The notes: generated by a model from the letters alone, not told the origin. Shown: positions 1 through 11,739, counted from the first letter of the stretch. The stretch: DNA of 64,000 nt from Emiliania huxleyi CCMP1516 (GCF_000372725.1 NW_005198017.1:358286-422285); one strand, 5' to 3'. Made by a program: numbers and translations.

Positions 1-131
1 GCACATGCAGGCTCGCGCTGCGCTGCGGTATAAGGTGCTAGGTGGGCCTGGCAATGCCGCTGAGACCGGTGAGTACTTGTACGCCCGAGCTACGCGCCGC
101 AAGTGGTCCACACGCTGAACAGAATGTTCAA

Positions 132-465
132 TCTCAATGTCCCACCCCCCTGCGCGCGGGCCTTCTAGGCCCGCGGGTAGTCTCCCCCCATCCCCAGGGC
201 CTCCAGGGCTCGCACCTCAACCTCTCATAGACCAGCGCAAAAGCGCCATGGGACGTTATTTTCTTGTCAATAACAAGGTCTGTGAATCATGACCGGTCTC
301 AATGTCCCACCCCCCTGCGCGCGGGCCTTCTAGGCCCGCGGGTAGTCTCCCCCCATCCCCAGGGCCTCCAGGGCTCGCACCTCAACCTCTCATAGACCAG
401 CGCACAGCGCCATAGGACGTATATATTTTCTTCTTTGAATAACAAGGCTGTGAATCACGCCCGCT
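132..465. repeat. Tandem duplication of a 165-bp unit
   Basis: Two copies of a unit with 165-bp period lie head to tail, the first starting at 132 and the second at 297. Both run through the same C-rich segment, a GC palindrome, and a tail with the same 'catagaccagcgc' block and a TTATT/TATAT run. Small differences are confined to the tail. No gene is apparent. Confidence 0.85.
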
Positions 466-1173
466 GTGAAAAATCGCGGGGGAGATTTTCGCCAGTCAAT
501 AGAGCATAAAAATACCTTTCAGACGGTACCTTTCTGTCCTCCAGAGTCGAAGAACTCGACCGGTGGCTGGCCGCCAAAGTGGCTGGACGGCGCCGCGGCG
601 CACACTGGTGAGCCGCGGAGCACACTGAGAGAGCTGTCCTCGGCGCAGCCGATCGGCTCCCGCGGCCTGGGTGGTGGCAGTGGCACTCTCTGAGGCTCCC
701 TGATTTTTTCTGGTATTTGTTGCACTCTCTGGTCACTTTCGCCGGGCGAGCCTGGCTCTCGCTGCACAGCGGCGCGACCCGTGTCACCCAGCAGCACTGC
801 TTTCTTCTTTGTTGAGAGAGCGAATCACCGCAAATGCACTTGGAGCACTTGGAGTGCAGTCATTAACCGCACATCCAGGGCCGGGGAGCTCAGAAGCGCA
901 CCCAGCGGGCCGGATGATTGGCATCGGGTTACGGGCTAGAGAGCCCTAGCCCCGGGGGTGCGCGTTCGCAGGGCAAGGGCCTTAAAGTAAACACGGGTCT
1001 CCGAGGGTTGGCCCCGCGTACCGGGTTTCCCCTTAACTGCAGGACGCCCCCTCTACTCGGAGCTAATGAACACCACACTGCACGCCTCACACGTCACACC
1101 TCACGCCCGACTTTTCTTCTATCGTCGATGATCGGCTATAGCGGACGTCCCGGAAGGCGTCTCTGGCAGGTCA
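466..1173. other. Intergenic; only a short dispersed repeat seen
   Basis: I see no convincing coding region. Positions about 836-887 carry a roughly 50-bp sequence (starting 'gcacttggagcacttgg') that recurs almost identically at about 43184-43232, just upstream of the isoleucyl-tRNA synthetase gene. Confidence 0.6.
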
Positions 1174-2096
1174 ATGGCGGACGCGCTGCCAGATTGCGTC
1201 CCGCTGTGGCGGGACTTCACCGACAAGCTGCTCAAGCCTCTCGCCTGGCCGTCCTTCTGGCAGGGGGTCTTGTTCGGCAGGGAGTGCAATGGAGCCTCGC
1301 CTCATGCAGCCCCGGTCGCCTTGCGACTGGCCCAGCCGATGGAGGGTGGGCCATCATTGCTGCCGCTGACGCCCGGCTCGTCGAGCACCATGCTGCCGCT
1401 GACGCACGACACCGTGCAGGGCGCGGCACAGCTGGCCGAGGAGCACAAGTACTTTCTCGGCGCCTGCCTCGCGATTGCGCTGCTGCTGGCGCTCGCCGTG
1501 CGGCTGCGAGGCGCGCCTGCGAGGCTCTCACGAGGCGGCCAGCACATGGTGCTCAACGACGAGGGCGGCGGAATGCGCACGACGAGCGGCGGCAGCGGCG
1601 GCGGCTTGGCCCGCTTCTTACCATGGGGGTCGGCCCCAGGAGGCAGCTCCGGGCCGGTGGGCATCATGGAGGCGGGGCTCCTTCCGAAGCCCGTGCAGGC
1701 GCCACCGCCAAAGTACTGGCTCGAGGCGCGGAAAGAAGACGCCGAGGTGTCCGAGCCAGCTCGGAAGGCGGCCGTCCCGCTGCAGAAGCGACGGTCTCAC
1801 GACACGAGCGGCTCACCCGCACAGGAGTTGGCGGCGGCGGAGGCGGCGGCGGAGGCAGCGGCGGCGGCCAGAAAGGCGGCGGAGGAGGAGGAGGCGGCAC
1901 TCAAGCAGGCTCAGATGTATGAGGTGCGCCGCACATGTCCCCGGAGGGGGGAGCCCGCCTCCCTCCTCGCTGCACTCACCTCGCATCGTGAGCGACGCAG
2001 GCGAGTCGGAAGGCGGAGGCGGCGACACCGCGAGGCGGCTCGCTGCCGGTCACGGCGACGCCACGAAGCCGCCAGTCGTTTTCGACGCGCTTGTGA
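1174..2096 (+). CDS. Hypothetical single-pass membrane protein, 2 exons
   Basis: Exon 1 is 1174-1923 and exon 2 is 2001-2096. The intron starts GT after a GAG codon and ends at CAG in phase 0, giving about 281 residues. I do not recognise the family. A hydrophobic stretch (FLGACLAIALLLALAV) at about residues 94-109 is a clear membrane segment. After it come a Gly/Ser-rich linker and an Ala/Glu/Lys-rich stretch at about 220-245 that looks helical or coiled-coil. The extension after the splice is short and basic (ending SFSTRL). Splicing keeps the Ala/Glu/Lys composition continuous, which supports it. The first ATG could be too early, since an ATG at 1390 would begin just before the membrane segment. 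Function is unknown. Confidence 0.5.
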
Positions 2097-3539
2097 TTGA
2101 GGCTGTCGCCAGTGTCCCAACGGCGGGAGGGAGGCAGGGAGTAGCCGGCTACTTGGACGGGCGCTTTGGAGCAGGTCCAGGCGGTGTGCGGCGGCCAATC
2201 AGAGGATAGCCGGGCACGGACTCGGCCCGCCTTACGCGGGCCTCTTGGTGCTCGTTTGAGCCCCCTCTGGAGCGGGTCGCTCTGTGTCTGTCTTGCGAGA
2301 GGCTTCTAGGCGTTGTCGACGTGCGTGAGGAGTGGGATCCGAGTCAAGAGTGGAGAGAGAGATGTAGAGGGAGTTCTCCGAGAGAGAAATCTCAGATAGA
2401 GAATTAGAGATCATGATTCATGTGCCGCGCGGTCGGGTGCGCCACGGCGCGGTGCCGCGACACGTGCGGAATCCGGACCTCAAGAAATGGGTCTCTCTCT
2501 CTCGCTCTCTCCCCCGCTATACGGCTTACGGGGGGCGCTTTTTACGCGCGGCCTACAAAACCGCTTTTTAAGCTCCCCTCTCGAAACTATTAGGGCGGTC
2601 GCATTCATAGCTCGGACACCTGGGTCACCTGACACCTCCCGCGGGGGCCCCGGCGGCCCGGCGGGCGGCGCACACCGCTGGCCGTGGCAGAGGGGTCCTG
2701 AGAGAGGTGACGGACAGGACCAGAGGTGTGCCCCTAGGTGTGTGGTGTTCCAGCGTGTGAGTCAAACTCTTAATAATAGAAATCGCATCTAGCCCTCCAC
2801 AACCCTCAAAATTTTCTTCGGGGCGCGCTCCGCGCGCGGGGCGCTCCGCGCCTGACTCCTTGAGCGTCATAGGCGCTGGCCCGCACATGTTCTGCAGCTT
2901 GGGTGCCCCTGCGACGACCGACGTGCGAATAAATAAATAAAACGGACACCTCTCTACACTCTAGTGTGAGATGGGTAAAAAGGAACCGCGAGCAGCGAGA
3001 TTGTTGTTTTGTTGCGCGCGCAGCGTTTTAGAGAAAAGACAACGCGGCTTCGGTACATACGATATACACAAGGCCTCGGACCAGGCCCACTCACCAGATG
3101 CGAGAGACAATCTCATGACACAAGGGACTCACAAGAATCCGGACGGATACGGGATACGTGGACACGCTGCGGAGTGGGAGAGGGCCGAGAAGTGTGAGAT
3201 ACATGGTAAGACGGGCACGAGCAAGAGAGCGACAAGACCGGGCGGGTGTGCTGCCGCACTGAGGCGGCTAGTGGCGCGGGGGCAGCTGGCATACTGGGCT
3301 GGGGTAGAAGCGGGGAGTGGAGTGCACACACGAGGGAGCAGGGTTCACAACGTACATGGCATCAGGCGCGGCGGGGGAGGGGGGGCGAGGGGAGGTTTCT
3401 CCACACACCCCTCCTTTGGCCCTCCCCCCCCCCTGGTGGATCGCGCCGCGCGCCGCCCCCCCAACCCCCCCCCCCCCCCTTCCTCCTTCTCCGGCGGAGG
3501 CAGAGGCGGGGAGAGGCGGAGATTTGGCGGCCGGCGGCG
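2097..3539. other. Intergenic; no gene seen
   Basis: Contains short AG/CT-rich runs, an AT-rich patch (about 2925-2945) and a long C-rich homopolymeric tract at about 3420-3480. Open frames are short, compositionally biased and without recognisable motifs. The C-rich tract lies just beyond the 3' end of the minus-strand aldo-keto reductase. Confidence 0.6.
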
Positions 3540-5140
3540 CTAGTTGAGGACCCAACGCTCGAAGCCGTAGCCCACGAACTTTGAGTCCGTCGTCTGGAAG
3601 CCGGCGCCCTTGAAGTCGAAGGGCAGGTCGTCCGCCGCCGCGTCTAGCTGGCCCACCTCGCTCGGCTCGAGCCTCCAGCCGAGCGCGCCGAGGTTGTCCT
3701 CAACCTGCGAGACGCTCGACGCGCCTCCCACCGGGATGGCCCCCTTGCACATGACCCAGTTGAGCGCCACCTGCGCGGGCGTCTTGCTCCGCGCCGCCGC
3801 CACGTCCGACACCGCCTCGAGCAGCGGCAGCACGCCGTTCCGCGGGATGTCGCCGGCGGTGCCGCCGCTGCCGCCCTCGAGGTAGCGGCAGAGGTCCGCC
3901 GCGCGCTGCGGCGAGACGCGCTTCTCGAGGACGGCCTGGCGCAAGTTGCGCGCGGCCAGCTTGCCGGTGAGGAGGCCCATCGCAAGCGGGTAGTAGGCGA
4001 GCGTGCGCACGCCGAGCTCGTTGCCCTTCTCCAGCGTCGCGAGAGAGCCCTGCCCCAGGAAGCGTGGCGGGAGCGGGTGAGGGATGAGGCGCCGCCGCCC
4101 GAGGCGCGGTGCGAGGGCTGGCGCGCACCTCGCGCCGGCAAAGCAGGTTGAAGGCGATCTGGTTCGAGACGAGCGGCACCCCTTGCCGCGCCAGGTGCTC
4201 CTGCGCGCGCTCGAGCAGCGCGCCGCCGTAGTTGGAGACGCCGACATTCCTGACGAGCCCGCTCTTGTACGCCTCGGCGAGGCCGTCCCAGTAGATCTCG
4301 TCCTTGCGGTCGACGACGCCTGGGCGGCGGGGCGGAGGGCTGGCACTCCGCCGCTCTCGCCCGAGGAGGAGGGTTCGGGGGTCGCGGGAGGAAGGAGGGG
4401 AGCGGGTTTGCACCGAACGCGCGGAACGGCTGGATGATATCTGGCATGTGGAGCTGGTAGAGGTCGATCGAGTCCACGCCGAGCCGCTCGCACGAGCCGC
4501 GCGCCGCGTCGACGACATCCGACGCCTGGCGCCGCCACGGCGTCGGCGTGAACTTGGTCGCCACCGTCGCGCCGCGTCCCCACTCCGCGAGGTTGGACTG
4601 AGAAGGGCAGGGGACCGGCCGGGTGAGGCGGCGGGGAGGGGGGGGGAGGGGGAGGATCGCGGGCGGCGGTGCAGGGGGGGGGGGGGGGGTATCTGTGACT
4701 CGGCGGGGACGATGGACGGCTCGCGAACCGCGCAAAGGTCACTCAGGGTCACTCAGGGCCTCTCCCCGCACCTCACAGTCGCCGCCGAGGTAGGACTTGT
4801 CCACGGGCAGCCCGAGCCCGGCGAGTGCGGCGGGGATGAGGGAGAGTGGCGATGCGCCGTACCGCTCCGCCGTGTCGAAGAAGTCGAGGCCGCGTGCCTG
4901 AGCCGCCGCAGCGACGCCGGCGATGCGAGCCTTGTCCTCCTCCGTCTTGCCGTTCCACGCGATGGTGCCGATGCCGAGGGAGGGGAGGGAGAGCGTGCCG
5001 ACGGCAGTGCGGTCGGTGACAGCCGGCGTGCCGCCGATCGTCGACGCGCGGCCAACCACGGCGGGGTGCCGCCGGGGTGCAACCACGGCGGGGGCGGACG
5101 CGAACTGGAGTAAGAACCCGGCCGCCATCGTACAAGGCAC
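3540..5140 (-). CDS. Aldo/keto reductase, probably organelle-targeted, 4 exons
   Basis: Exons on the minus strand are 5140-4772, 4597-4414, 4319-4129 and 4049-3540, about 417 residues. All three introns are GT-AG and the phases agree. The protein has the NADPH-dependent aldo/keto reductase barrel signatures: GLDFFDTAERYG (catalytic Asp and Tyr), the strand with ATKFTP, the catalytic His in DLYQLHMPD, GVSNYG, and AYYPLAMGLLTGK. The closest remembered relatives are plant plastid AKRs of the pyridoxal-reductase-like group; that specificity is inference. About 40 N-terminal residues rich in Ala, Val and Arg precede the barrel and could be a transit peptide. The intron between exons 1 and 2 holds a long homopolymeric C/G run. 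Substrate cannot be deduced. Confidence 0.9.
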
Positions 5141-6210
5141 TTTCCTGTAAAGTGCTTCCTAACAAAATTTTTTGGCTTGAGCACTTGAGCACTGGATAGG
5201 GCCGATTCCGCGTGGTACGGGACCCCTCGATCGTCTCGCCCTCCCTCACTGGTATGTTCATTGGGGGGGGTCATAACAAACACGGTACAGGATCGAGGTG
5301 CACGCCGCCGAAGCAGTGTCGTCCCCCCTGTCCCCGACGGCGATGGCGGTGTGACCGATCGAGCTACAAGAGGAGCTTGTTCAGCAGGATCCGGGGTAGT
5401 CAGGCGCACTACCTCACTGGGCCTGAGACCGCCGAGACGCCTCCCATCACCGTCTCGGATTCATGTGGGATCGAACCACTCCGGGATGGGCAAGCCCATC
5501 ATTTCGTTTCGTGTTTCCCTGCACCATCTTGTTAATTGTCAAAATTCCTGTTGTGCAAGAGGGGAGGGGGCTCTGACGGAGTGCGTGGCGGGAGAGGGCA
5601 GGGAGTGGGCGCGGGGGAGGGGGGGGGGGGGGGGCTCAGCCGTGCAAAAGCATCAATTAATAATAGTAAGGAAGACATGTTGCCCGGCCGTTCAAGAAGT
5701 CCGTCTCGATTTTCGTTTTTCCCCACAGACCACTCGGGCAACTTTTCGAAAGGCAAAGTTTTACTTGACCACTCGGGCAGATTCGATTGCATTTTACCAC
5801 TCGGGCAAACTCGATGAAACGGGCGGACGGAAACGCGTTTGCGACGGCTCGCCGGAGAGCATGCATGGAGCGGCCGGTGCGCCGCCGCAGCTCACCGATG
5901 GAGCCTGCGTCGCGGCTCAATCCACTGACGTAGCAGCACTGCGACACACTCTCCAAGCACGGCCTCTGGCGTTGCGATTGCACAGAGAGCGAGCAATAGG
6001 CGCCAAAAGCACAGATCTGTGTGCAGTGGATTTCCATGTAGGTCGCGCCCAGCGAGCGGACAACCGCGGGTCTCGGATGCTCTCCTGGACGCGAGCCCAC
6101 CGTGCGAGTGGCGGACCCGGAGGCGGCCGGCCCAGCTCACCCCCAGAGAGGCCATGGCCAGGGTCAGGCATAAAAGGGGGGTGTTTTTCCGTCCGTCCAA
6201 TTTTAACCCG
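5141..6210. other. Intergenic; no supported gene
   Basis: The longest open frames here have no motif I recognise and mixed composition. About 5720-5815 contains three imperfect copies of a short block built around 'ccactcgggca', a small tandem repeat. A G-run lies at about 5615-5635. Confidence 0.55.
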
Positions 6211-7020
6211 TTTTTGAGCTTAGCCTTCGATGTTATGAAACAACGCAAGGCGGACATGGCATATCGCTCTCGGGCTCACAGACATCCCTCACACCCGCCG
6301 CACACCCGCGCCCCCGCGCGCGCCCCACCTCGGCCGGGAGAAAGGGGAGTGACAGTTTGGGATGAAAGCCCGAGTATGTTGAGTCCTGGCTCAACAACGC
6401 AGATAACAAGAGGGGGTGGTCCGGCTCCCAAGTCCGGCTCACGCGCCTCGAGCTTACCATCTACCGCACTGGTCACTTCCGCCCCCTCGCTCCCAACCCA
6501 TCCACCCCGCCCCGGGCCGCGCCGCGCGATCTCGGGCGATCTCGCGCGATCTCGGGCGATCTCGGGGCCGCGCCGCGCTATCTCGGGCGATCTCGCGCTA
6601 TCTCGGGCGATCTCGGGGCCGCGCCGCGCTATCTCGGGCGATCTCGGAGCGTCGCTTGCGCGGCGTCACACCTGCTCAAAAAGGAAGGAGGTTGGAGGCA
6701 GGAGGTCACGCCCCATCCAGAGCGCCGTCGTCGCCGGGTTTTTGGCCCCCGGGTCGTCGCCCGACGGTTGCTGCGCGGGGCAGCAGACCATCGGACGGCG
6801 CGACGACGCCCCGTCCGGCACGCTCCCCCCTCCACCCGGCTATTGCCGCACGAGCGCCCTCAGCGGCGGAATTTTTCCCTCGCGCTTCCTTGGGCCCCCG
6901 GCAACGCCGGCGGACTTCCCGTCCCCCCACCTGCGCCGCAATCACCGCCGTGATTGTCGGCGCCGCGCCCCTTGGCGCCCGTGCATGTCCCGCGTGCCCG
7001 CCCGCCAAGGCTGGTGCCAA
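6211..7020 (+). repeat. Left arm of large inverted repeat (outer pair)
   Basis: This segment reappears in reverse complement at 10936-11668. Matching landmarks are the end with TTTTTGAGCTTAGCC, the block GTTTCATAAC read from the other side, the CGGCCGGG region and the other end with CCAAGGCTGGTGCCAA. The arms differ mainly in the number of ATCTCGGGCG-type units (about 6518-6650 in this arm, far fewer in the other). It encodes no recognisable protein. Confidence 0.9.
6518..6650 (+). repeat. Tandem repeat of ATCTCGGGCG-like units
   Basis: Ten-base units alternating 'atctcgggcg' and 'atctcgcgcg/ct', interrupted periodically by 'gggccgcgccgcgc'. The array accounts for most of the length difference between the outer inverted-repeat arms. 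Confidence 0.85.
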
Positions 7021-7055
7021 ATTTTTTTCTTCGTTCGTCCGCACATACCGATCCC

Positions 7056-7298
7056 CTACGTACCGATCGCTCGACCTCGCAACCCCATATACACCCAGTC
7101 TACATCTACTCAAGATGCAATTACAGGGAAGCAACATCAGCAAGCAGGAGACGCGTTTGAGTTCAAACTCCACCAGCAATTTGGATTGATTCCACGCGCG
7201 CCTCCCGGACAGGGGTTGACCCGGAGTCCTGTGGAGGGCGGTGTGAATTACTCATGACACAATGAATACGGCTCATGGATCGATTGCCAAAATTTGCG
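7056..7298 (+). repeat. Left arm of middle inverted-repeat pair
   Basis: Matches 8977-9213 in reverse complement with few differences. Both contain the segment from 'ctacgtaccgatcgctcg' through the ATCTACTCAAGATG region to 'gattgccaaaattt'. It lies inside the outer inverted repeat. Confidence 0.9.
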
Positions 7299-7334
7299 CA
7301 CGCACGCACACTCTCTCTCTCACACACACATAGG

Positions 7335-7500
7335 GCTGAGGGAGGGTGTAGAGGATGTAGAGTGTAGAGCGCTGTAGAGCTGTAGAGATGTAGAGCGCTG
7401 TAGAGCTGTAGAGCTCTACATCCGCCGCGGGACGAAGTGCCTGCGTTGTAGAGCGATGTAGAGCGCGATTTTGCTGCAGAGTTTGTTGTAGAGGCTCTAC
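7335..7500 (+). repeat. TGTAGAG-rich array, left arm of inner pair
   Basis: Multiple copies of TGTAGAG and its complement CTCTACA spaced by a few bases, including the palindrome GTAGAGCTCTAC. The block recurs inverted at about 8030-8208. Confidence 0.85.
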
Positions 7501-8029
7501 AGCCAAACCGTCGGGAAGGCAGTGACTCAAAGAGGTCGAGTCGCACTAATGGGGTGTCTCCGAGCTTGCTGGAGCTCTAATGGACGGCCCTGACTATCCC
7601 TGACACACAGAGAGTCACTCTGACGACACACAACACCCTATAACTGCGTCATGACCAGCCTGCCATGCGTCGCCGGTGCCGCATTCATCGCTGTGCTTCT
7701 TTAGCAGGCGGTGGACTGTCGGCTGCGAGGACGGTCGCATTTGCGCGAGGCGAGGCGAGCATTCAGACGCGTTGCATACGCCATGCCTCGCGCCAGCGCG
7801 TGCGGGAGCTCCTGGCTGAGCGTTGAGTCCAGGCGAGTTGCGCTGGCCACTATCGCTACGCCGAGCCGAGCTGACGCACCGAGGCGCCGGCCAGTCGCAG
7901 CCGTGAGGCATGCCACAGCAGCAGAGGCACCTCCCACCCATTGGGCGGGCAGACAGAAGGCCAGGGCAGCACTGGCAAGTGCAACGCGCCTCATGTCGGA
8001 GAGCGACCGTGCCTCGTTCGCCGTTTATG
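7501..8029. other. Unique core between inner inverted-repeat arms
   Basis: About 530 bp without recognisable coding content. Open frames on both strands are Ala/Arg-rich and look compositional. If the structure is a transposable element this would be its core, but I see no transposase motif. Confidence 0.4.
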
Positions 8030-8208
8030 ATGTAGAGTTTGTTGTAGAGATTTCACGTTGTAGAGCGCCTCTACATCGCTCTACAACGCAGGCACTTCGT
8101 CCCGCGGCGGATGTAGAGCTCTACAGCTCTACAGCGCTCTACAGCGCTCTACATCTCTACAGCTCTACAGCGCTCTACACTCTACATCCTCTACACCCTC
8201 CCTCAGAC
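8030..8208 (-). repeat. TGTAGAG-rich array, right arm of inner pair
   Basis: Reverse-complement counterpart of 7335-7500, ending in 'ctacaccctccctcag', which matches 'tgagggagggtgtag' at the left arm. Confidence 0.85.
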
Positions 8209-8398
8209 ATAGGGTTCTGAGGGCCGGATTTTTTCAGTGTATGTAGCTCTTACGTACATTCCCGTAGGAGGACTCTGCTGAGGCGCGAATCCCACTCGAA
8301 GTTGAGCTCGTCGCTCAGGAAGACGGGCATGAGACCGCTGACGTGGACGTTGACCACGGTGCTGTGCTCAGGGGTATAGCCCTGACTATAGCCCTGAC

Positions 8399-8580
8399 CG
8401 CGAGGTGGCATGAAGGTTGCAGCGAGAAGCGGCGAGAGACTGCGAAAAGAGATAGGAAGAGGCAGACGCCCAAGGGTGGGCGACGGCTAGCGCATCACAC
8501 ACCTCTCCTTAAAATCCCTGTGTGGTGGCGGCGTGCCGTCCTCCCATCCCTCCCTTGGGTTGTCTGTTTTCTTTCTTTTA
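8399..8580 (+). repeat. Dispersed retroposon-like repeat, copy 1
   Basis: Copy of a family found four times in this window (others at 42190-43181, 54830-54955 and 55570-56112). The common core includes 'gggtgggcgacggctagcgc' and CCTTAAAATCCC, and every copy ends in a CTTT-rich tail. Start points differ among copies while the end is shared, as expected of 5'-truncated retroposons. Confidence 0.85.
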
Positions 8581-8976
8581 TAGCCCTGACTGAGAGGCCG
8601 ACCGACTCTAGCTAGCTTGGGCCTTGGCCTCTCTGCAAAGGGCCCCTCCAGTCTTCGCACCTGCTCGAACCATAAGACTTGCACGAGGTGGCGTGCACGT
8701 GAGTTGTATTGAGTCATGCGCTCTTTGTCTTTCTTGCCCACAAGCGCTAGCCTACTCCCTCGGTCCCTGTATCGGCGCCGCCGATCGACGCCGATACTGA
8801 CGAAACCTATCCCCGGTGGTGGGCGCTGAGCCTCCCCCACCACACTGGAACACCACGGGGAACACCGGATGGCGGGGCGACTGAATTGATGCGGAGGCCG
8901 GCTGCCTGATAGGCGAGCGAGGCCATTGGCGTTCGCTTGTATGTGCGGACGCACGAAGAGAGAAGCAATCCAAATT

Positions 8977-9213
8977 TTGGCAATCGATCCATGAGCCGTA
9001 TTCATTATGTCATGAGTAATTCACACCGCCCTCCACAGGACTCCGGGTCAACCCCTGTCCGGGAGGCGCGCGTGGAATCAATCCAAATTGCTGGAGGAGT
9101 TTGAACTCAAATGCGTCCTCCTGCCTGCTGATGTTGCTTCCCTGTACTTGCATCTTGAGTAGATGTAGACTGGGTGTATATGGGGTTGCGAGGTCGAGCG
9201 ATCGGTACGTAGC
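8977..9213 (-). repeat. Right arm of middle inverted-repeat pair
   Basis: Reverse complement of 7056-7298. Small indels separate the arms, for example around the CTACTCAAGATGCAA block. Confidence 0.9.
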
Positions 9214-10935
9214 CCGGCGCCACCCCTCAGCAGAGCTGGCGAGAATCCTAACGGGGTGATTTTGGTCATCCGTCCAAATATCTGAAGATCTGTCCGGGGG
9301 ATTCTCCCCAAACCTTGCTCAGCTGATCCAGCACGGGCCGTAGGCCAGCCCTGGCCAAAGAAACCAGCACCTCATCAGGCTTCCCTGAGCGTCACAGCTC
9401 GGTGATCGCGCCGGCCGGACACCACTGTAGCGTCCGTTCCGGGCATTTGAACGCGACCTTCGGGGGCAAAGACATGGGCTCTATGGCTCAGACTGGACTC
9501 CTCTTGGTCCCTTCTGATGCCCTAGGCCACACCTGGACCTTACCTGGGGTTCTAGGGGCCGGGCAGGGTTTGCCCCCCGAAACTGGCCCGGAGGACCTTA
9601 AGCGTTTAAGACCGTTTGAAGAATTGGCGGCCCAGCAGCTCTTAAAACGTTAAAACTTGCCCGGGCAAGTTTTAAGCCCTTTAAGCCGCAGGCGCCCCAG
9701 GGCCCACCCTTTTATTTAAGCCTAGGGGTCCCCTAAGGGTCTACTCGTTTGACCTATGACCACACTCTCCATATACTAAACACTAAAGTTGCACGTCGGC
9801 GCGCCAAGCAACTGTAAGAGGAAAAGTATACTCAGCCAACCTGCGGTGCCCCTACCTACGTACCTACCTACCTACCTACCTACCTACCTACCTACCCTAC
9901 TTATGGGAAACTAAAAAAGAACTCACGTCGTGATGGTGGGGTAGTAAACCAACTAAAGTGATGGGTGGTCGTACTCTCCTGCAACCGCAGTCCTTCCTGT
10001 GACATGGCAGGCCACTCTCAAGCCCTACAAGCACCAGATCGCCCAGATGGGGAGGGTTGACGTCGTTCGTCGTGATTTTCGCCGAAAACTTCTTTTTTGC
10101 TGTGAAAATTCCGGCGTGAAGAGAGGGAAACCCCGACGGGAGGGCGCGGGCCACCCTACCGTAATATCAAAAAAAAATTAAAAAGAAAGGTCGGCGGGCA
10201 CGTCGCGCCGCATGGTGGCCGCGCTGCGCCGCTCGCCGCTGGCGCGCGGTTGATCGCGGCGCCGACTCCGCGGCGGCGCCATCTCACGCAGCGGGGCGCG
10301 TCGCGTCGTCGGCGCCAAAACAGACGCGAGCTCGCGGCGCGGCCGCGGCAGCAAAAGCATCAACCGTCTACTTCTCCTTCTCTTCTCGTCTCGTCTCGTC
10401 TTGTCGCAGGCGCACACGCGCGCGACGTGCGCTCGTATCGCCGCGTTCGCTCCGCGAAGGACGACTCGAACCGGGAGCCAGTCGGCGCAGCGGCAGCACG
10501 CGGCGGCAAAACGCACGACGCTCACCTCATGGAGATGCTGCGGCTTTGGCACCTCCTGATATAATGCTGATTTTTTGCTGAGCGGGGCGGAGGCACGCGG
10601 GCGGCGGAGGCGGCGGCGGACGACGTCTACTTCCCCTGTGGTAGCTTAGCGATCAGGGAGGATCTACCTGTTCGGCCTCGAGGAAGCTGCTGGGGGAGAG
10701 GGGGGGAGAGAGGAGAGGAGGAGAGGGGAGAGGATGAGAAGAGGAGAGGGGAGAAGAGGAGAGAGGAGGAGAGAGGAGAGAGGAGGAGGGGGAGAGGAGA
10801 GAAGAGGGGGGGGGTGAGAGGGAGGGAGGGAGGGAGGGAGAGAGGGAGGAGAGAGAGAGAGGAGAGCCTTTGAGCCTTGGCACCAGCCAGGCAGTTGATT
10901 TGGCCCTGGCACCAGCCTTGGCAGTTGAGTTGGCC
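9214..10935. other. Gene-poor spacer with simple repeats
   Basis: No gene is supported. A TACC tetranucleotide microsatellite occupies about 9852-9898. A purine-only (GA-rich) tract of about 200 bp runs from about 10680 to 10865. Three imperfect copies of a roughly 28-bp unit containing TTGGCACCAGCC precede the right outer inverted-repeat arm (about 10872-10945). An open frame at 10250-10564 is Arg-rich with no motif. Confidence 0.6.
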
Positions 10936-11668
10936 TTGGCACCAGCCTTGGCGGGCGGGCACGCGGGACATGCACGGGCGCCAAGGGGCGCGGCGCCGAC
11001 AATCACGGCGGTGATTGCGGCGCAGGTGGGGGGACGGGAAGTCCGTCGGCGTTGCCGGGGGCCCAAGGAAGCGCGAGGGAAAAATTCCGCCGCTGAGGGC
11101 GCTCGTGCGGCAATAACCGGGTGGAGGGGGGAGTGTGCCGGACGGGGCGTCGTCGCGCCGTCCGATGGTCTGCTGCCCCGCGCAGCAACCGTCGGGCGAC
11201 GACCCGGGGGCCCAAAACCCGGCGACGACGGCGCTCTGGATGGGGCGTGACCTCCTGCCTCCAACCTCCTTCCTTTTTGAGCAGGTGTGACGCCGCGCGA
11301 GCGACGCTCCGAGATCGCCCGAGATAGCGCGAGATCGCCCGAGATAGCGCGGCGCGGCCCGGGGCGAGGTGGATGGGTTGGGAGCGAGGGGGCGGAAGTG
11401 CTCAGTGCGGTAGATCGGTCAGCTCGAGGCGCGTGAGCCGGACTTGTGAGCCGGACCACCCCCTCTTGAAACCTGCGTTGTTGAGCCAGGACTCAACATA
11501 CTCGGGCTGTCGCCGTCCCAAACTGTCACTCCCCTCTCTCCCGGCCGGGGTGGGGCGCGCGCGGGGGCGGCGGGTGTGCGGCGAGTGTGCGGGATGTCTG
11601 TGGGCCCGAGAGCGATATGCCATGTCCGCCTTGCGTTGTTTCATAACACCGAAGGCTAAGCTCAAAAA
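10936..11668 (-). repeat. Right arm of large inverted repeat (outer pair)
   Basis: Reverse complement of 6211-7020, with the ATCTCGGGCG array contracted. The arm ends about 72 bp upstream of the RPN2 start codon, so it probably overlaps or abuts the RPN2 promoter. Confidence 0.9.
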
Positions 11669-11739
11669 AATACAAGACGTCGCCCAGACGCGCCGCTCTC
11701 TCCATCGCAGCCCCACCCTGCCGACCCGCCGCTCCGACC

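Noticed and set aside
918-1922. 334-codon frame overlapping the first membrane-protein gene
   Set aside because: Arg/Ala/Gly-rich alternative frame ending in a poly-Gly run, which is the shifted reading of the Ala/Glu coding repeat.
5440-5490. tRNA-like T-arm (GGTTCGATCCC read on the minus strand)
   Set aside because: The T-stem/loop resemblance is local. No matching acceptor stem, D-arm or anticodon arm can be found at the right distances.
7615-8220. Open frames within the inverted-repeat core (both strands)
   Set aside because: Composition-driven, no motif, and partly made of the TGTAGAG array.
10250-10564. 104-codon open frame
   Set aside because: Arg/Ala-rich, no homology recalled, no splice context or neighbour support.
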